DNA from: Pseudomonas sp. BGI-2
GTDB taxonomy: Bacteria > Pseudomonadota > Gammaproteobacteria > Pseudomonadales > Pseudomonadaceae
Assembly (NCBI RefSeq): GCF_004310295.1
Contig: NZ_SISB01000002.1
Span: 1-64,000 of the forward strand
Length of the DNA: 64,000 bases
Direction: 5' to 3'
The notes beneath the pieces are model-generated. The model saw only the letters and a program-made list of their open reading frames with translations, was not told the DNA's origin and did not search any database. The position numbers and the translations under genes are program-made. Below, piece after piece: positions 1 through 7,749 of the stretch (position 1 is its first letter; each line of letters starts with the position of its first letter).

Positions 1-583
1 CGGCGCCGGCATCGCGCACTTTGACGTGAATGCAGTCCAGATAGAGGATCGGGTACAGCGCGTCCAGCGGCCGCGCCTGCCAGAGTTTGACCTCATCACT
101 CACCGCGTCGGTAATCGCCGAGATCAGGCTGGGAGAGACCTCGGTGCCGTACATTTCCTGCAAGTGCGCCTGAATTTCTCTGACACTCAAACCGCGAGCG
201 TACAGCGAGATGACTTTGTCATCGAAGCCCGTCCAGCGGGTTTGATGCTTGGCCACCAACTGCGGCTCGAAGGACGCCTGCCGGTCGCGAGGGATGTCGA
301 GCGGCAGTTCGCCGAAGTCGCCCTTCAGGGTTTTACCGCTGTGACCGTTGCGCGCATTGGCGGCGGTGTTGGTGATCGTCGCGCTTTTGTCGTGCCCCAG
401 GTGTTCGGTCATCTCGGCTTCAAGGGCCCGCTCGACCAGCATCTTGGTGAGCTGTTTGAGCAGGCCGTTTTCGCCGATGAGATCTTCGGGCTTTTTGTAA
501 TTGGCCAACAGACTGTCGGCCAGTTTAACCAGCTCAGGATCAGGCTTGACTCGTTTGGCTCGCTTGGGTTTTGACTCGGTCAT
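1..583 (-). CDS. IS256-family transposase, N-terminal part (cut by window edge)
   Basis: Transposase that cuts and joins the ends of its own insertion sequence. The visible 194 residues start MTESKPKRAKRVKPDPE at an ATG (583-581) and carry the Mutator/IS256 pattern: GENGLLKQLTKMLVERALEAE, shortened here to GENGLLKQLTKML, then MTEHLGHDK, NARNGHSGKTLKG and DIPRDRQASFEP. The segment LYLDCIHVKVRD, at about residue 184, would hold the first Asp of the DDE triad. The remaining catalytic Asp and Glu lie beyond base 1. IS256 transposases are usually about 400 residues, so roughly half is seen. No frameshift is visible, so the element may be intact. Confidence 0.92.
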   Translation of the reverse strand, partial: MTESKPKRAKRVKPDPELVKLADSLLANYKKPEDLIGENGLLKQLTKMLVERALEAEMTEHLGHDKSATITNTAANARNGHSGKTLKGDFGELPLDIPRDRQASFEPQLVAKHQTRWTGFDDKVISLYARGLSVREIQAHLQEMYGTEVSPSLISAITDAVSDEVKLWQARPLDALYPILYLDCIHVKVRDAGA

Positions 584-648
584 TGGATTTCCTTGGGGTA
601 GGCAGTCTCCTGCCAAATGACCGTTTACACAAAACTAATTACACCCTC
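1..648 (-). mobile_element. IS256-family insertion sequence, 5' end only
   Basis: The leftward transposase reading frame opens at 583 and runs off the window edge. About 65 bases of leader separate it from a probable element end near 648, where the top strand reads acaaaactaattacaccctc. IS256 relatives commonly end in a similar TGTAA-rich inverted repeat, but the other end is outside the window, so the boundary and any 8-9 bp target duplication cannot be checked. The DNA just beyond 648 looks like the broken leader of the next gene. Confidence 0.75.
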
Positions 649-749
649 GTTTTCCAAAGGCCTCGATACTCCTACCCCGCGCATAACTGCCACCCCAGCC
701 TGTAGGAGGGCTGATGGCAGTTCCTATTTACTGCCTCTGGAACTTGAAA
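649..749 (+). promoter_or_regulatory. Remnant of a structured leader RNA before the DUF3077-like gene
   Basis: This stretch lines up with the 3' half of the leader at 53694-53791. Shared elements in order are a CCAAAGGC segment (655-662; CCAGAGGA in the other copy), a CGCATAACTGCCACC block, a downstream hairpin and CCTCTGGA just before the ATG. The hairpin pairs AACTGCCA (685-692) with TGGCAGTT (715-722) and CAGCC (696-700) with GGCTG (709-713). The 5' strand of the three-way junction is missing, and its place is taken by the insertion-sequence end at about 648. Structure is seen in the sequence; function is inferred. Confidence 0.5.
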
Positions 750-1073
750 ATGAAAAATCTTCACCCCGATCCACCCTACGAAAAACCAATCCCCCACCCC
801 GACAACCGCTTCATGGCCCTCACCGGCAACTGCACCGACATGCCCACGCTGTTCGTCGATACCCACGCACCGCTCGACGTTTTATACGACGCCGCCAGTT
901 ATCGAATTCGCGCCGTGACGCAGGTGCTTGAGAATCTGTCGATGCGCGGTTCGATCGAGTGTGAGTCGTTCATTCTTAGTGATTTTGCTTTGTTGTGTGC
1001 CATTCCGTTGCGGGATGGGTGTGATGTGCTGGATGTGTTGGGGCGGCGGTTGAGGGCTCGGCCTTCGGACTAA
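750..1073 (+). CDS. DUF3077-like small protein, function unknown
   Basis: A 107-residue protein starting MKNLHPDPPYEKP. The opening resembles the MxxxxPDPP start of DUF3077 proteins, small Pseudomonas proteins of unknown function. The middle (LFVDTHAPLDVLYDAASY) matches the family pattern of a short strand followed by helices, and the end (DVLDVLGRRLRAR) is helical and basic. An in-frame ATG at 714 follows AGGAGG, but that ATG sits inside a leader hairpin. The start at 750 is preceded by CTCTGGA, exactly as in the DUF6124-like gene at 53792, so 750 is preferred. No signal peptide or catalytic motif is visible. The family call is from memory of its shape and is moderate. Confidence 0.6.
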   Translation: MKNLHPDPPYEKPIPHPDNRFMALTGNCTDMPTLFVDTHAPLDVLYDAASYRIRAVTQVLENLSMRGSIECESFILSDFALLCAIPLRDGCDVLDVLGRRLRARPSD

Positions 1074-1089
1074 GGGCTGGATGGTTTTT

Positions 1090-1292
1090 GTGGCGAGGGA
1101 GCTTGCTCCCGTTCGGCTGCGTAGCAGTCGCTAAACCAAGCGCTGCGGTGTGCCTGACAAATCTGCGGTGCTGGGATTGGGGCTGCTACGCAGCCCAGCG
1201 GGAGCAAGCTCCCTCGCCACGGGGTTTGTGGTTGGCTGGGATGTTTTGGGGCTGCTGCGCAGCCCAACGGGGGCAAGCCCCCTCGCCACAGG
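1090..1292. repeat. Three copies of a GTGGCGAGGGAGCTTGCTCCC-type REP
   Basis: Copy one (1090-1130) reads left to right. Copies two (1181-1224) and three (1249-1292) are inverted relative to it, each with GCTGC(T/G)(A/G)CGCAGCCCA next to GGGAGCAAGCTCCC or a close variant. Opposed copies can fold into large hairpins. The group fills the space between the DUF3077-like gene and rlmJ, and no coding signal was seen from 1074 to 1400. Confidence 0.8.
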
Positions 1293-1400
1293 GTTTTCGG
1301 GTTGGCGTGGGATTGTGTGGCGGCAACTGCCCGCTCGGCTGCGAACCCCTGACGTTCTGCGCCGTACAAGGTAAACTTCCCGGCCTTCGCAGGAGCAATC

Positions 1401-2240
1401 ATGAATTATCGTCACGCCTTCCATGCCGGCAATCACGCCGATGTGTTCAAACACCTGACTTTGACCCGCCTCATCGCCTTGATGTCGCGCAAGGAGCAGC
1501 CGTTTGCCTATCTCGACACTCACGCCGGCATTGGTCTGTATGACTTGCAGGGTGATCAGGCGAGCCGTACCGGTGAGTACCTGGAAGGCATTGCGCGGTT
1601 GTGGGATCAGCCGGATCTGCCGGCGCTGACCGCCGATTACATGAAGGTGCTGCACGACATGAACCCGGATGGCCAGTTGCGCTATTACCCGGGTTCGCCG
1701 GAGCTGGCGCGGCGTCTGACGCGGCCGCAGGATCGGGTGATGCTCAACGAGAAGCACCCGGAGGACGGTGTGTTGCTCAAGGACAATATGGCTGGTGATC
1801 GTCGGGTGAAGGTGCATCTGGGCGAAGGCTGGCATGTGCCGCGTGCGATGTTGCCGGTGCAGGAGAAGCGGGCGGTGATGTTGATTGATCCGCCGTTCGA
1901 GCAGCTCGATGAGATGCAGCGCTGTGCGGCGTCGCTGAAAGAGGCGATTGGCCGGATGCGCCAAACCGTGGCGGCGATCTGGTACCCGGTGAAGGACCAG
2001 CGCATGTTGCGGCGGTTTTATCAGGATTTGGCGGGCTCGGGCGCGCCGAAGTTGTTGCGGGTGGAGTTGTTGGTGCATCCGCTGGATACGCCGAACAGTC
2101 TGAACGGGTCGGGGTTGGCGATTGCGAATCCGCCGTGGGGGCTGGAAGAGGAATTGCGTGAGTTGCTGCCGTGGTTGTCCAAGAAGCTTGGGCAGACCCA
2201 GGGTGGGTGGCAGATGGATTGGTTGATTGCTGAGAGTTGA
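1401..2240 (+). CDS. rlmJ: 23S rRNA (adenine-2030-N6)-methyltransferase RlmJ
   Basis: Methylates N6 of A2030 in 23S rRNA using S-adenosylmethionine, in the cytoplasm. The 279-residue protein begins MNYRHAFHAGNHADVFKH, the hallmark of the RlmJ (YhiR/ComJ) family. A SAM-binding motif follows at about 40-50 (YLDTHAGIGLYDL), and the catalytic IDPPFE motif, a DPPF/Y type used by N6-adenine methyltransferases, lies near 163. Length matches the family (about 280). The ATG follows AGGAG at 6 bases. The gene stands alone between two repeat blocks, so it is probably transcribed singly. Confidence 0.96.
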   Translation: MNYRHAFHAGNHADVFKHLTLTRLIALMSRKEQPFAYLDTHAGIGLYDLQGDQASRTGEYLEGIARLWDQPDLPALTADYMKVLHDMNPDGQLRYYPGSPELARRLTRPQDRVMLNEKHPEDGVLLKDNMAGDRRVKVHLGEGWHVPRAMLPVQEKRAVMLIDPPFEQLDEMQRCAASLKEAIGRMRQTVAAIWYPVKDQRMLRRFYQDLAGSGAPKLLRVELLVHPLDTPNSLNGSGLAIANPPWGLEEELRELLPWLSKKLGQTQGGWQMDWLIAES

Positions 2241-2245
2241 CCAGT

Positions 2246-2355
2246 GATCGTTCCCACGCTCCGCGTGGGAATGCAGCCCGGGACGCTCCGAGTCCCTGCC
2301 GAAGCGGACGCGGAGCGTCCATTGAGGCATTCCCACGCAGAGCGTGGGAACGATC
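2246..2355. repeat. GATCGTTCCCACGCT inverted repeat (REP-like)
   Basis: The outer arms GATCGTTCCCACGCT and AGCGTGGGAACGATC enclose two further hairpins (GGGACGCTCC/GGAGCGTCC type). This is a familiar dispersed repeat of P. fluorescens-group genomes. It lies between the convergent genes rlmJ and msrA, only 9 bases from the msrA stop, so its hairpins could end transcripts from both sides. No T-run follows, so termination is inferred only. Confidence 0.85.
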
Positions 2356-2364
2356 AGTGCGGGG

Positions 2365-3012
2365 TTAGATCGGGCAGGTAACGCCTGTACCGCCAATCCC
2401 GCAATACCCTTCAGGATTCTTCGCCAGGTACTGCTGGTGATACGCCTCGGCGAAGTAGAACGTCGGCGCTTCGTCGATTTCAGTGGTGATTTCGCCTTTC
2501 CCTGCCTTGGTCAATTCAGCCTGGAACACTTTCTCGCTGGCCTTGGCCGCATCGAGCTGAGTCGGGTTGGTCGCGTAGATCACCGAGCGATACTGAGTGC
2601 CGATGTCGTTGCCCTGGCGCATGCCTTGCGTCGGGTTATGCAATTCCCAGAACATTTTCAGCAGCTCTTCGTAGCTGACTTTTGCCGGCTCGTAGACCAC
2701 CAGTACCACTTCGCTGTGGCCGGTCAGGCCGGAGCAGACTTCTTCGTACGTCGGGTTCGGTGTAAAGCCGCCGGCGTAACCCACCGCGGTACTCACCACC
2801 CCTTCACGTTGCCAGAACGTGCGTTCCGCGCCCCAGAAACAGCCCAGGCCGAAGATCGCGAAATCCACGTCCATCGCAAACGGGCCCAGCAGCGGGGCGT
2901 CGTGGACGAAGTGTTTTTCCGGCACGGTCATTGGGGATTCGCGGCCAGGCAGAGCTTGTTCTTTGGTAGGGAGCACGTTTTTGTTCACCAGGATTTCCGA
3001 GCGCAGAACCAT
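2365..3012 (-). CDS. msrA: Peptide-methionine (S)-S-oxide reductase
   Basis: Repairs oxidised proteins by reducing methionine-S-sulfoxide. The 215-residue protein has the catalytic motif [11 protein letters not shown] with the nucleophilic Cys at about residue 57. It also has the family blocks [21 protein letters not shown], shortened here to [15 protein letters not shown], and GTQYRSVIY. The C-terminal [14 protein letters not shown] carries the resolving cysteines. Length matches the long, roughly 215-residue form found in Pseudomonas and E. coli. The ATG has GAGGA at 6 bases. It lies next to dipA as in P. aeruginosa, separated by a REP. Confidence 0.97.
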   Translation of the reverse strand: MVLRSEILVNKNVLPTKEQALPGRESPMTVPEKHFVHDAPLLGPFAMDVDFAIFGLGCFWGAERTFWQREGVVSTAVGYAGGFTPNPTYEEVCSGLTGHSEVVLVVYEPAKVSYEELLKMFWELHNPTQGMRQGNDIGTQYRSVIYATNPTQLDAAKASEKVFQAELTKAGKGEITTEIDEAPTFYFAEAYHQQYLAKNPEGYCGIGGTGVTCPI

Positions 3013-3086
3013 GATCAGTCCTCTCAGTCAGGTTGGGATGTAGGATCAGACCGCCAGTTTGCCCAATGCTGCCCGGTTACGCACTA

Positions 3087-3184
3087 CCCCTGTAGGAGTG
3101 AGCCTGCTCGCGATAGCGGCGGGACATTTAACATTGATGGCGACAGACACACCGCAATCGCGAGCAGGCTCACTCCTACAGGGG
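3087..3184. repeat. REP pair, CCCCTGTAGGAGTGAGCC type
   Basis: Two perfect 26-base inverted arms (3087-3112 and 3159-3184) flank a 46-base loop. The element lies between the dipA stop (3199) and the msrA start. Confidence 0.9.
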
Positions 3185-3198
3185 ATCGCGGTGTTATG

Positions 3199-5892
3199 TC
3201 AGACGAGCGGGCCGCGTGGGTAGCGTTTGAGCTTTTCGATCAGCTCGGCGCCCGGGATCGGTCGGTCGAACAGGTAGCCCTGGCCGACATCACAGCGGTG
3301 ACGACGAAGGAAGGCCAGTTGCTCGGCGGTCTCGATGCCTTCAGCCACGACCTTGAGTTTCAGGTTGTGGGCCATGGCGATCACCGCGGAGGTGATTTCC
3401 ATGTCGTCCTGGTTGTCCGGGATCTCGTGGATGAAGCTTCGATCGATCTTGATGATGTCGATCGGGAATTTTTTCAGGTAACTGAGCGACGAGTAACCGG
3501 TGCCGAAGTCATCCATGGCCAGGGTCAGGCCCAGGCGCTTGAGCTGATCGAGCTGCAAGTGGGTGTCTTCGGTGGCTTCCAGCAGCAGGCCTTCGGTCAG
3601 CTCAAGCTCCAGCAGGTTCGCCGGCAGCGCTTCTTCCTTGAGGATGTTGGCGATGGACGCTACCAGGTCCGGGTCCGAGAACTGCTTGGGCGACAAGTTG
3701 ATCGCCACCTGGAGATTGCCCAGGCCAGCGGCGGTCAGGTCTTTGCTCATGCGGCAGGCCTGGCGGGCGATCCATTTGCCGATCGGGATGATCAACCCGG
3801 TTTCTTCGGCGACGCTGATGAACTGGTCCGGACGGATCATGCCTTTTTCCGGATGGTTCCAGCGCAGCAGCGCTTCCATGCCCAGCAGGCGACCGCTGCG
3901 CAGGCACAGTTTGGGCTGATAGAACACGTCCAGCTCGTTCTGGGTCAGGGCCCGGCGCAGGTTGTTCTCGACGAACAGTTTGTAGCTGGCCTCGGCATTT
4001 AGCGCTTCGGTAAACACCTGAACCTGATGTTTGCCGTTGGCCTTGGCCTTGTGCAGCGCCAGGCCGGCGTTGCGCATCAGGGTCTGTGGGTCGCGACCGT
4101 GCAGCGGTGCGCAGGCCAGGCCCACGGAGCCGGTGACGCTGATCAACTGGTTATCGACGAACATCGGCTTGTCGAGGGTCGCCAGCAACTGGTTGGCGAC
4201 TTGCTGACCCATCGCGAGGTCGGTGTTGTCCAGCAGCACGGCGAATTCGTTACTGGCGAAACGCGCCAGGCTGCCGCTCGGGCTCAAGCTGTTACGCAGA
4301 CGGCGGGCCAGACTGATCAGCAGTTTGTCGCCGGTCTGGTGGCCGAGGCTGTCGTTGATGCGCTTGAAGTTGTCGATGTCCACCAGCAGCAGGCTGATCG
4401 GCGTGTCGCTGTCTCGGGCGAAGCGTTCGTCGAGGTTACGGATGAACGCCGGGCGGTTGCCGAGGTTGGTCAGGTTGTCGGTGTAGGCCAGGCGCTCGAT
4501 GCGCTGCTGGGCAAGTTTGGTCTGGGTGATGTCTTCGTAGATGCCGATGTAATGCGTCAGCTCACGGTTGTCGCCATACACCTTGGAAATCGACAACTGG
4601 CCCCAGTAGGGTTCGAGGTTTTTACGGCGGCTCTTGAACTCGCCCTGCCAGCTGTTGCTCTTGGCCAGCGCCGAGGGCGCGTCGAACAGCAGCTCGCTGA
4701 GGTTTTCCAGCGCCGGCAGTTCCGACAGCCGCTGGCCGTGGACTTCTTCGGTGCTGTATTGGGTGATCGCCGTGAAGCTCGGGTTGACGTATTCCACCAC
4801 GCCATCGCAGTTGACCAGCAAAAAGGCGTTGGCACTTTGCTCGACCGCACGCTGGAACAAGTGCAAGGCGCTGGTGGCGGTGCGGCGATTGTGGTTGTTG
4901 ATGACTTGGGCGAACTGGTCGGCCAACTCGCCGGCAAAGGCGATTTCGTCCGACTGCCAGGCGCGGGTTGCGCCGGTCTGTTCCAGGCAGAGGACGCCGA
5001 CCACCTGGCCGTCGATGCGGATACTGGCGTCGAGCATCGCGTTCACATCGCGCGGGCGCAGGCTCTCGGCCATTTCCCGGGTGCGCGGGTCGCGCATCGC
5101 GTTGTGGGCGTCGATGGCGCGGCTGCAGTGCAAGGCGTCGAGGTAATCCGGGAAGCCGCTGACGTCGATCGGATCCGGCAGTAGGTATTCCCGGGAGGCG
5201 CGGTGATAGGCCGAAATCGGCACCAGCATCGAATTTTCGAGGTTCCACAGGCTGGCGCAGTCGATTTCGTAGATATCGCAGGCGCTGCGGGTGATCAGTT
5301 CAGCGGCTTCTTGCAGGGAATTGTTGGTGCTGTAGCGCTGGCGGGTCAGCAGCAGGATCAAATCTTGCTGGGCCCGTACTCGGTCCAGATGCTGCAGTTG
5401 TTCCAGCTGGGCGCGCTGGTTGAGTTCCAGGGCAATTTGCAGGCGCGAGTTCTGGGTTTCCAGGTCCAGCGACGGCAGCAGCGGTTCACCCTCGAACAAA
5501 CCGTCCACGACCATCAGGTAGCCGCGCAGCAGGTGTCGATTGTGTTGGCGGTAGGCTTCGCCCAATTCGAGCAGGCTCAGGGAGCCTTTGGCGGTGTGCA
5601 GGTTGTAGCGGATCAGGTAATGCGGGCTGTCGCTGAGTTGCTGCTGAATCGCGTCGTGCAGTTGATAGCGCGCTTCGGGCTCCATCAGGCTGGCGTAAGG
5701 TGAATCGATCAGGGCACAAAGTTCCACGGCCGGCAGACCAAACTGTCGTTCGCAATTGGGATCGAGAAACAGGAGCGCCCAGCTAGCTTCATTCAGCCGT
5801 TCGAAACGCAGCATGCCGAGCCGCGAGGGCACAGGCAATTGCGTCACTACCTCGGCCACCATACGGCTGGCGGCATCGGGTTGGCTTTTCAT
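3199..5892 (-). CDS. dipA: DipA-type cyclic-di-GMP phosphodiesterase (GAF-PAS-GGDEF-EAL)
   Basis: Likely degrades cyclic-di-GMP; in P. aeruginosa DipA drives biofilm dispersal. Domains in order are an N-terminal sensory region, GAF (about 210-360), PAS (about 375-490), GGDEF (about 500-665) and EAL (about 675-890). The GGDEF signature reads ASNEF, so cyclase activity is unlikely, as I recall for DipA. The EAL domain keeps EALLRW, NLSPKQF, DDFGTGYSSLSYLKKF and KIDRSF, so it should be active. Starting at the ATG at 5892 gives 897 residues, close to the 899 I recall for P. aeruginosa DipA; longer in-frame starts at 5997 and 6006 look weaker. Its place between msrA and aceF also fits dipA (PA5017). 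Confidence 0.88.
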   Translation of the reverse strand: MKSQPDAASRMVAEVVTQLPVPSRLGMLRFERLNEASWALLFLDPNCERQFGLPAVELCALIDSPYASLMEPEARYQLHDAIQQQLSDSPHYLIRYNLHTAKGSLSLLELGEAYRQHNRHLLRGYLMVVDGLFEGEPLLPSLDLETQNSRLQIALELNQRAQLEQLQHLDRVRAQQDLILLLTRQRYSTNNSLQEAAELITRSACDIYEIDCASLWNLENSMLVPISAYHRASREYLLPDPIDVSGFPDYLDALHCSRAIDAHNAMRDPRTREMAESLRPRDVNAMLDASIRIDGQVVGVLCLEQTGATRAWQSDEIAFAGELADQFAQVINNHNRRTATSALHLFQRAVEQSANAFLLVNCDGVVEYVNPSFTAITQYSTEEVHGQRLSELPALENLSELLFDAPSALAKSNSWQGEFKSRRKNLEPYWGQLSISKVYGDNRELTHYIGIYEDITQTKLAQQRIERLAYTDNLTNLGNRPAFIRNLDERFARDSDTPISLLLVDIDNFKRINDSLGHQTGDKLLISLARRLRNSLSPSGSLARFASNEFAVLLDNTDLAMGQQVANQLLATLDKPMFVDNQLISVTGSVGLACAPLHGRDPQTLMRNAGLALHKAKANGKHQVQVFTEALNAEASYKLFVENNLRRALTQNELDVFYQPKLCLRSGRLLGMEALLRWNHPEKGMIRPDQFISVAEETGLIIPIGKWIARQACRMSKDLTAAGLGNLQVAINLSPKQFSDPDLVASIANILKEEALPANLLELELTEGLLLEATEDTHLQLDQLKRLGLTLAMDDFGTGYSSLSYLKKFPIDIIKIDRSFIHEIPDNQDDMEITSAVIAMAHNLKLKVVAEGIETAEQLAFLRRHRCDVGQGYLFDRPIPGAELIEKLKRYPRGPLV

Positions 5893-5995
5893 TGAGGGAA
5901 ACTCGCTTCGAATGTGCTGATCGCGCCGGGCTCTCGCCCTCTTTACTGTTGCCTTCGGCAAGGTTGCATCATTGCGACACTGACTGACAAGAGAC

Positions 5996-6080
5996 ATGAA
6001 GGCCAAGTGCTATAAGAATATGTCGGCAGGGGCGAAGATTTCTCCAGCAAGGGCCGAAAACTAATGCATTTGGCCTTCAT
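5996..6080. repeat. 15-bp inverted repeat with a long loop
   Basis: ATGAAGGCCAAGTGC (5996-6010) pairs with GCATTTGGCCTTCAT (6066-6080), 14 Watson-Crick pairs plus one G-T, around a 55-base AT-richer loop. It lies just after the PhoD-like stop codon and upstream of dipA, so it may end that transcript or mark an insertion boundary. No other feature was seen in the 190-base gap. Confidence 0.6.
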
Positions 6081-6084
6081 CGCC

Positions 6085-7491
6085 TTAGCGCAACGGGATG
6101 TTGATCGATTGCAAAGGCTTGCCGTCCCGGTCGTGGTAATTGACCTGAATCTGCTCCCGATCAACCACCAGATGGGCGAAGTTGTCTTCGCTGACCACCT
6201 TGCTGGTCAATTCATGCCGGTAATCTCCCGCTGCGGTTAGCGCCAGTGCCTGATCGAGAATGAAGGTGGACGCGGAGGCGTACGGCAGCAGCTTGCTGTT
6301 GCACAGGGGTGACGACACGATAGTGTGCACTTCGAAGTCCGTATCCTCGCTGTGGGTCAGGCGACTGGTCATGGAACCGTGGACATCGCCGGAAACGAAG
6401 ACGACATTCTTGATGCGATGCGTACGAATCGTCTCCAACAACCGTAGGCGTTGTTCTGGAAAGGCTTTCCAGGCGTCATCCCCGTTGAGTTTGCGGTCGG
6501 GGTAGAACATCACGCTGGTGACCACGAACTTGACCCGGGCCGGGCTGTGGATCAGCCATTTACACAGCGCCTGTTCCTGCTCATCGTCGAGGATGCGTCG
6601 ATCATCGGCCGACAAGTTACGGCGGGTGCGGCTGTCGGTGATAAACCATTCAATATCGCCTTCGGCGAACTGATACCAATACTGTTCCAGCTGTCGGCTT
6701 ACTTGACCGTTGGCCAATAAATGATGCGCCGGGCTGTGGCTGGCCTGGTATATCTCATAGGCTGTCATCGCGTTCTTATATAAATAAGCATCGTCCTTGC
6801 TCTCGTTGGCTGGCCAGTTATCTTCTATTTCATGATCGTCGAGGATCATGTAAGTCGACTGGTTGGCCATTAACCTGGCGATGTTCGGTTGGGAAAAAGC
6901 CGCGCGGTACTTAATGAGTATTTCCTTGTATTCCCGGTCAGGCGCAATAACGTTCAGGTCGTCCACATAAATTTGATCGCCCGTCATCAGCATCGCGCTG
7001 ATGCGCGGTTCGGCGTGCTGCGCAAGATCGATGATCGACGCAAAAATCCGGTCACCGGCCTTTGGTGCGATGGCCACACCTGCAGTAAGGCGCAGGTAGC
7101 GGCATGAGCCAACGATATACGCCCGCGGCGTGTTGGCTTTGCCGGACTGGGTGCGAAAGCGATAAACCTCCCGTGGCCATTGCAGCGGCAGCTCCTGAAC
7201 GGTCTCCACGGTATGCACCGGACTCATGGGGCTGAACCATCCGGCCTGGTATTCGTACTCAGTGTCGATGGCGAGGTCGTTGAGTGCAATCACATCGGCC
7301 ATGTCGCGCAAGAAGGACAATTTGGCAAATACGCCATTGGACCAACGCTCTTCTCCATAACGCCGGTAGCGAATACCGGCAAAGGCCAATGAGTTGTCTT
7401 GAAGTTCGCCGCGCAGAAAAATGCGCACGTGGTTAGTTGTAGTGTGGCCAATAATAGGGCCGACAGTCGGTTTGAACATGTTCGAATCCAT
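6085..7491 (-). CDS. PhoD-like metallophosphatase
   Basis: Probable phosphodiesterase/alkaline phosphatase D relative; substrate unknown. The 468-residue protein has an N-terminal beta-rich region (1-120) followed by the PhoD-type catalytic domain, with GDQIYVDD, MILDDHEIEDNWP and VSGDVHGSM as candidate metal-binding segments. Classical PhoD enzymes are exported by the Tat system, but no signal peptide or twin arginine is seen here, so this one is probably cytoplasmic. The gene lies between dipA and aceF, which are adjacent in P. aeruginosa. It has AT-richer stretches (for example 6760-6800) than its neighbours, which suggests acquisition. The first ATG (7491) was taken; MFKPTVG at 7479 is an alternative. 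Confidence 0.82.
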   Translation of the reverse strand: MDSNMFKPTVGPIIGHTTTNHVRIFLRGELQDNSLAFAGIRYRRYGEERWSNGVFAKLSFLRDMADVIALNDLAIDTEYEYQAGWFSPMSPVHTVETVQELPLQWPREVYRFRTQSGKANTPRAYIVGSCRYLRLTAGVAIAPKAGDRIFASIIDLAQHAEPRISAMLMTGDQIYVDDLNVIAPDREYKEILIKYRAAFSQPNIARLMANQSTYMILDDHEIEDNWPANESKDDAYLYKNAMTAYEIYQASHSPAHHLLANGQVSRQLEQYWYQFAEGDIEWFITDSRTRRNLSADDRRILDDEQEQALCKWLIHSPARVKFVVTSVMFYPDRKLNGDDAWKAFPEQRLRLLETIRTHRIKNVVFVSGDVHGSMTSRLTHSEDTDFEVHTIVSSPLCNSKLLPYASASTFILDQALALTAAGDYRHELTSKVVSEDNFAHLVVDREQIQVNYHDRDGKPLQSINIPLR

Positions 7492-7650
7492 TCGAAATAA
7501 CGCTAACTAAGCAAAAGAGGTTCGCAGTCTTCATAAGAAAATGCTGTCGAACTAAGCCTAGTTATTGAGCAGCAAAAAATATCGAGCGGAAGTGGACTTG
7601 AGTTGTGGGCGATGTAAGCCACGGCTGTAGGAAGATGCTTTATTCAAGGC

Positions 7651-7741
7651 AAAAAAAGCCCCGCCAAATTGGCGGGGTTGAGGTACGAGCGTGGCGCTCG
7701 GAAAACGTGGAGCGCGACAGGCCCTCCGGAGAAGGAGGGCC
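7651..7741 (-). terminator. Terminator region of the aceEF operon
   Basis: Read leftward, CCCCGCC-AATTT-GGCGGGG (7677-7659) is followed by a run of seven T, a textbook intrinsic terminator. A second hairpin, GGCCCTCC/GGAGGGCC (7720-7741), sits between it and the aceF stop. From 7492 to 7650 nothing else was recognised. Confidence 0.88.
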
Positions 7742-7749
7742 GGTCGGTG

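Noticed and set aside
714..749. ATG at 714 with AGGAGG as start of the DUF3077-like gene
   Set aside because: The AGGAGG and ATG lie inside a leader hairpin, and the downstream start at 750 matches the layout of the gene at 53792. It cannot be fully excluded.
3087..3184. Possible CRISPR or tandem array in the intergenic repeats
   Set aside because: These repeats are inverted REP pairs without regular spacers or cas genes; no CRISPR was found anywhere in the window.
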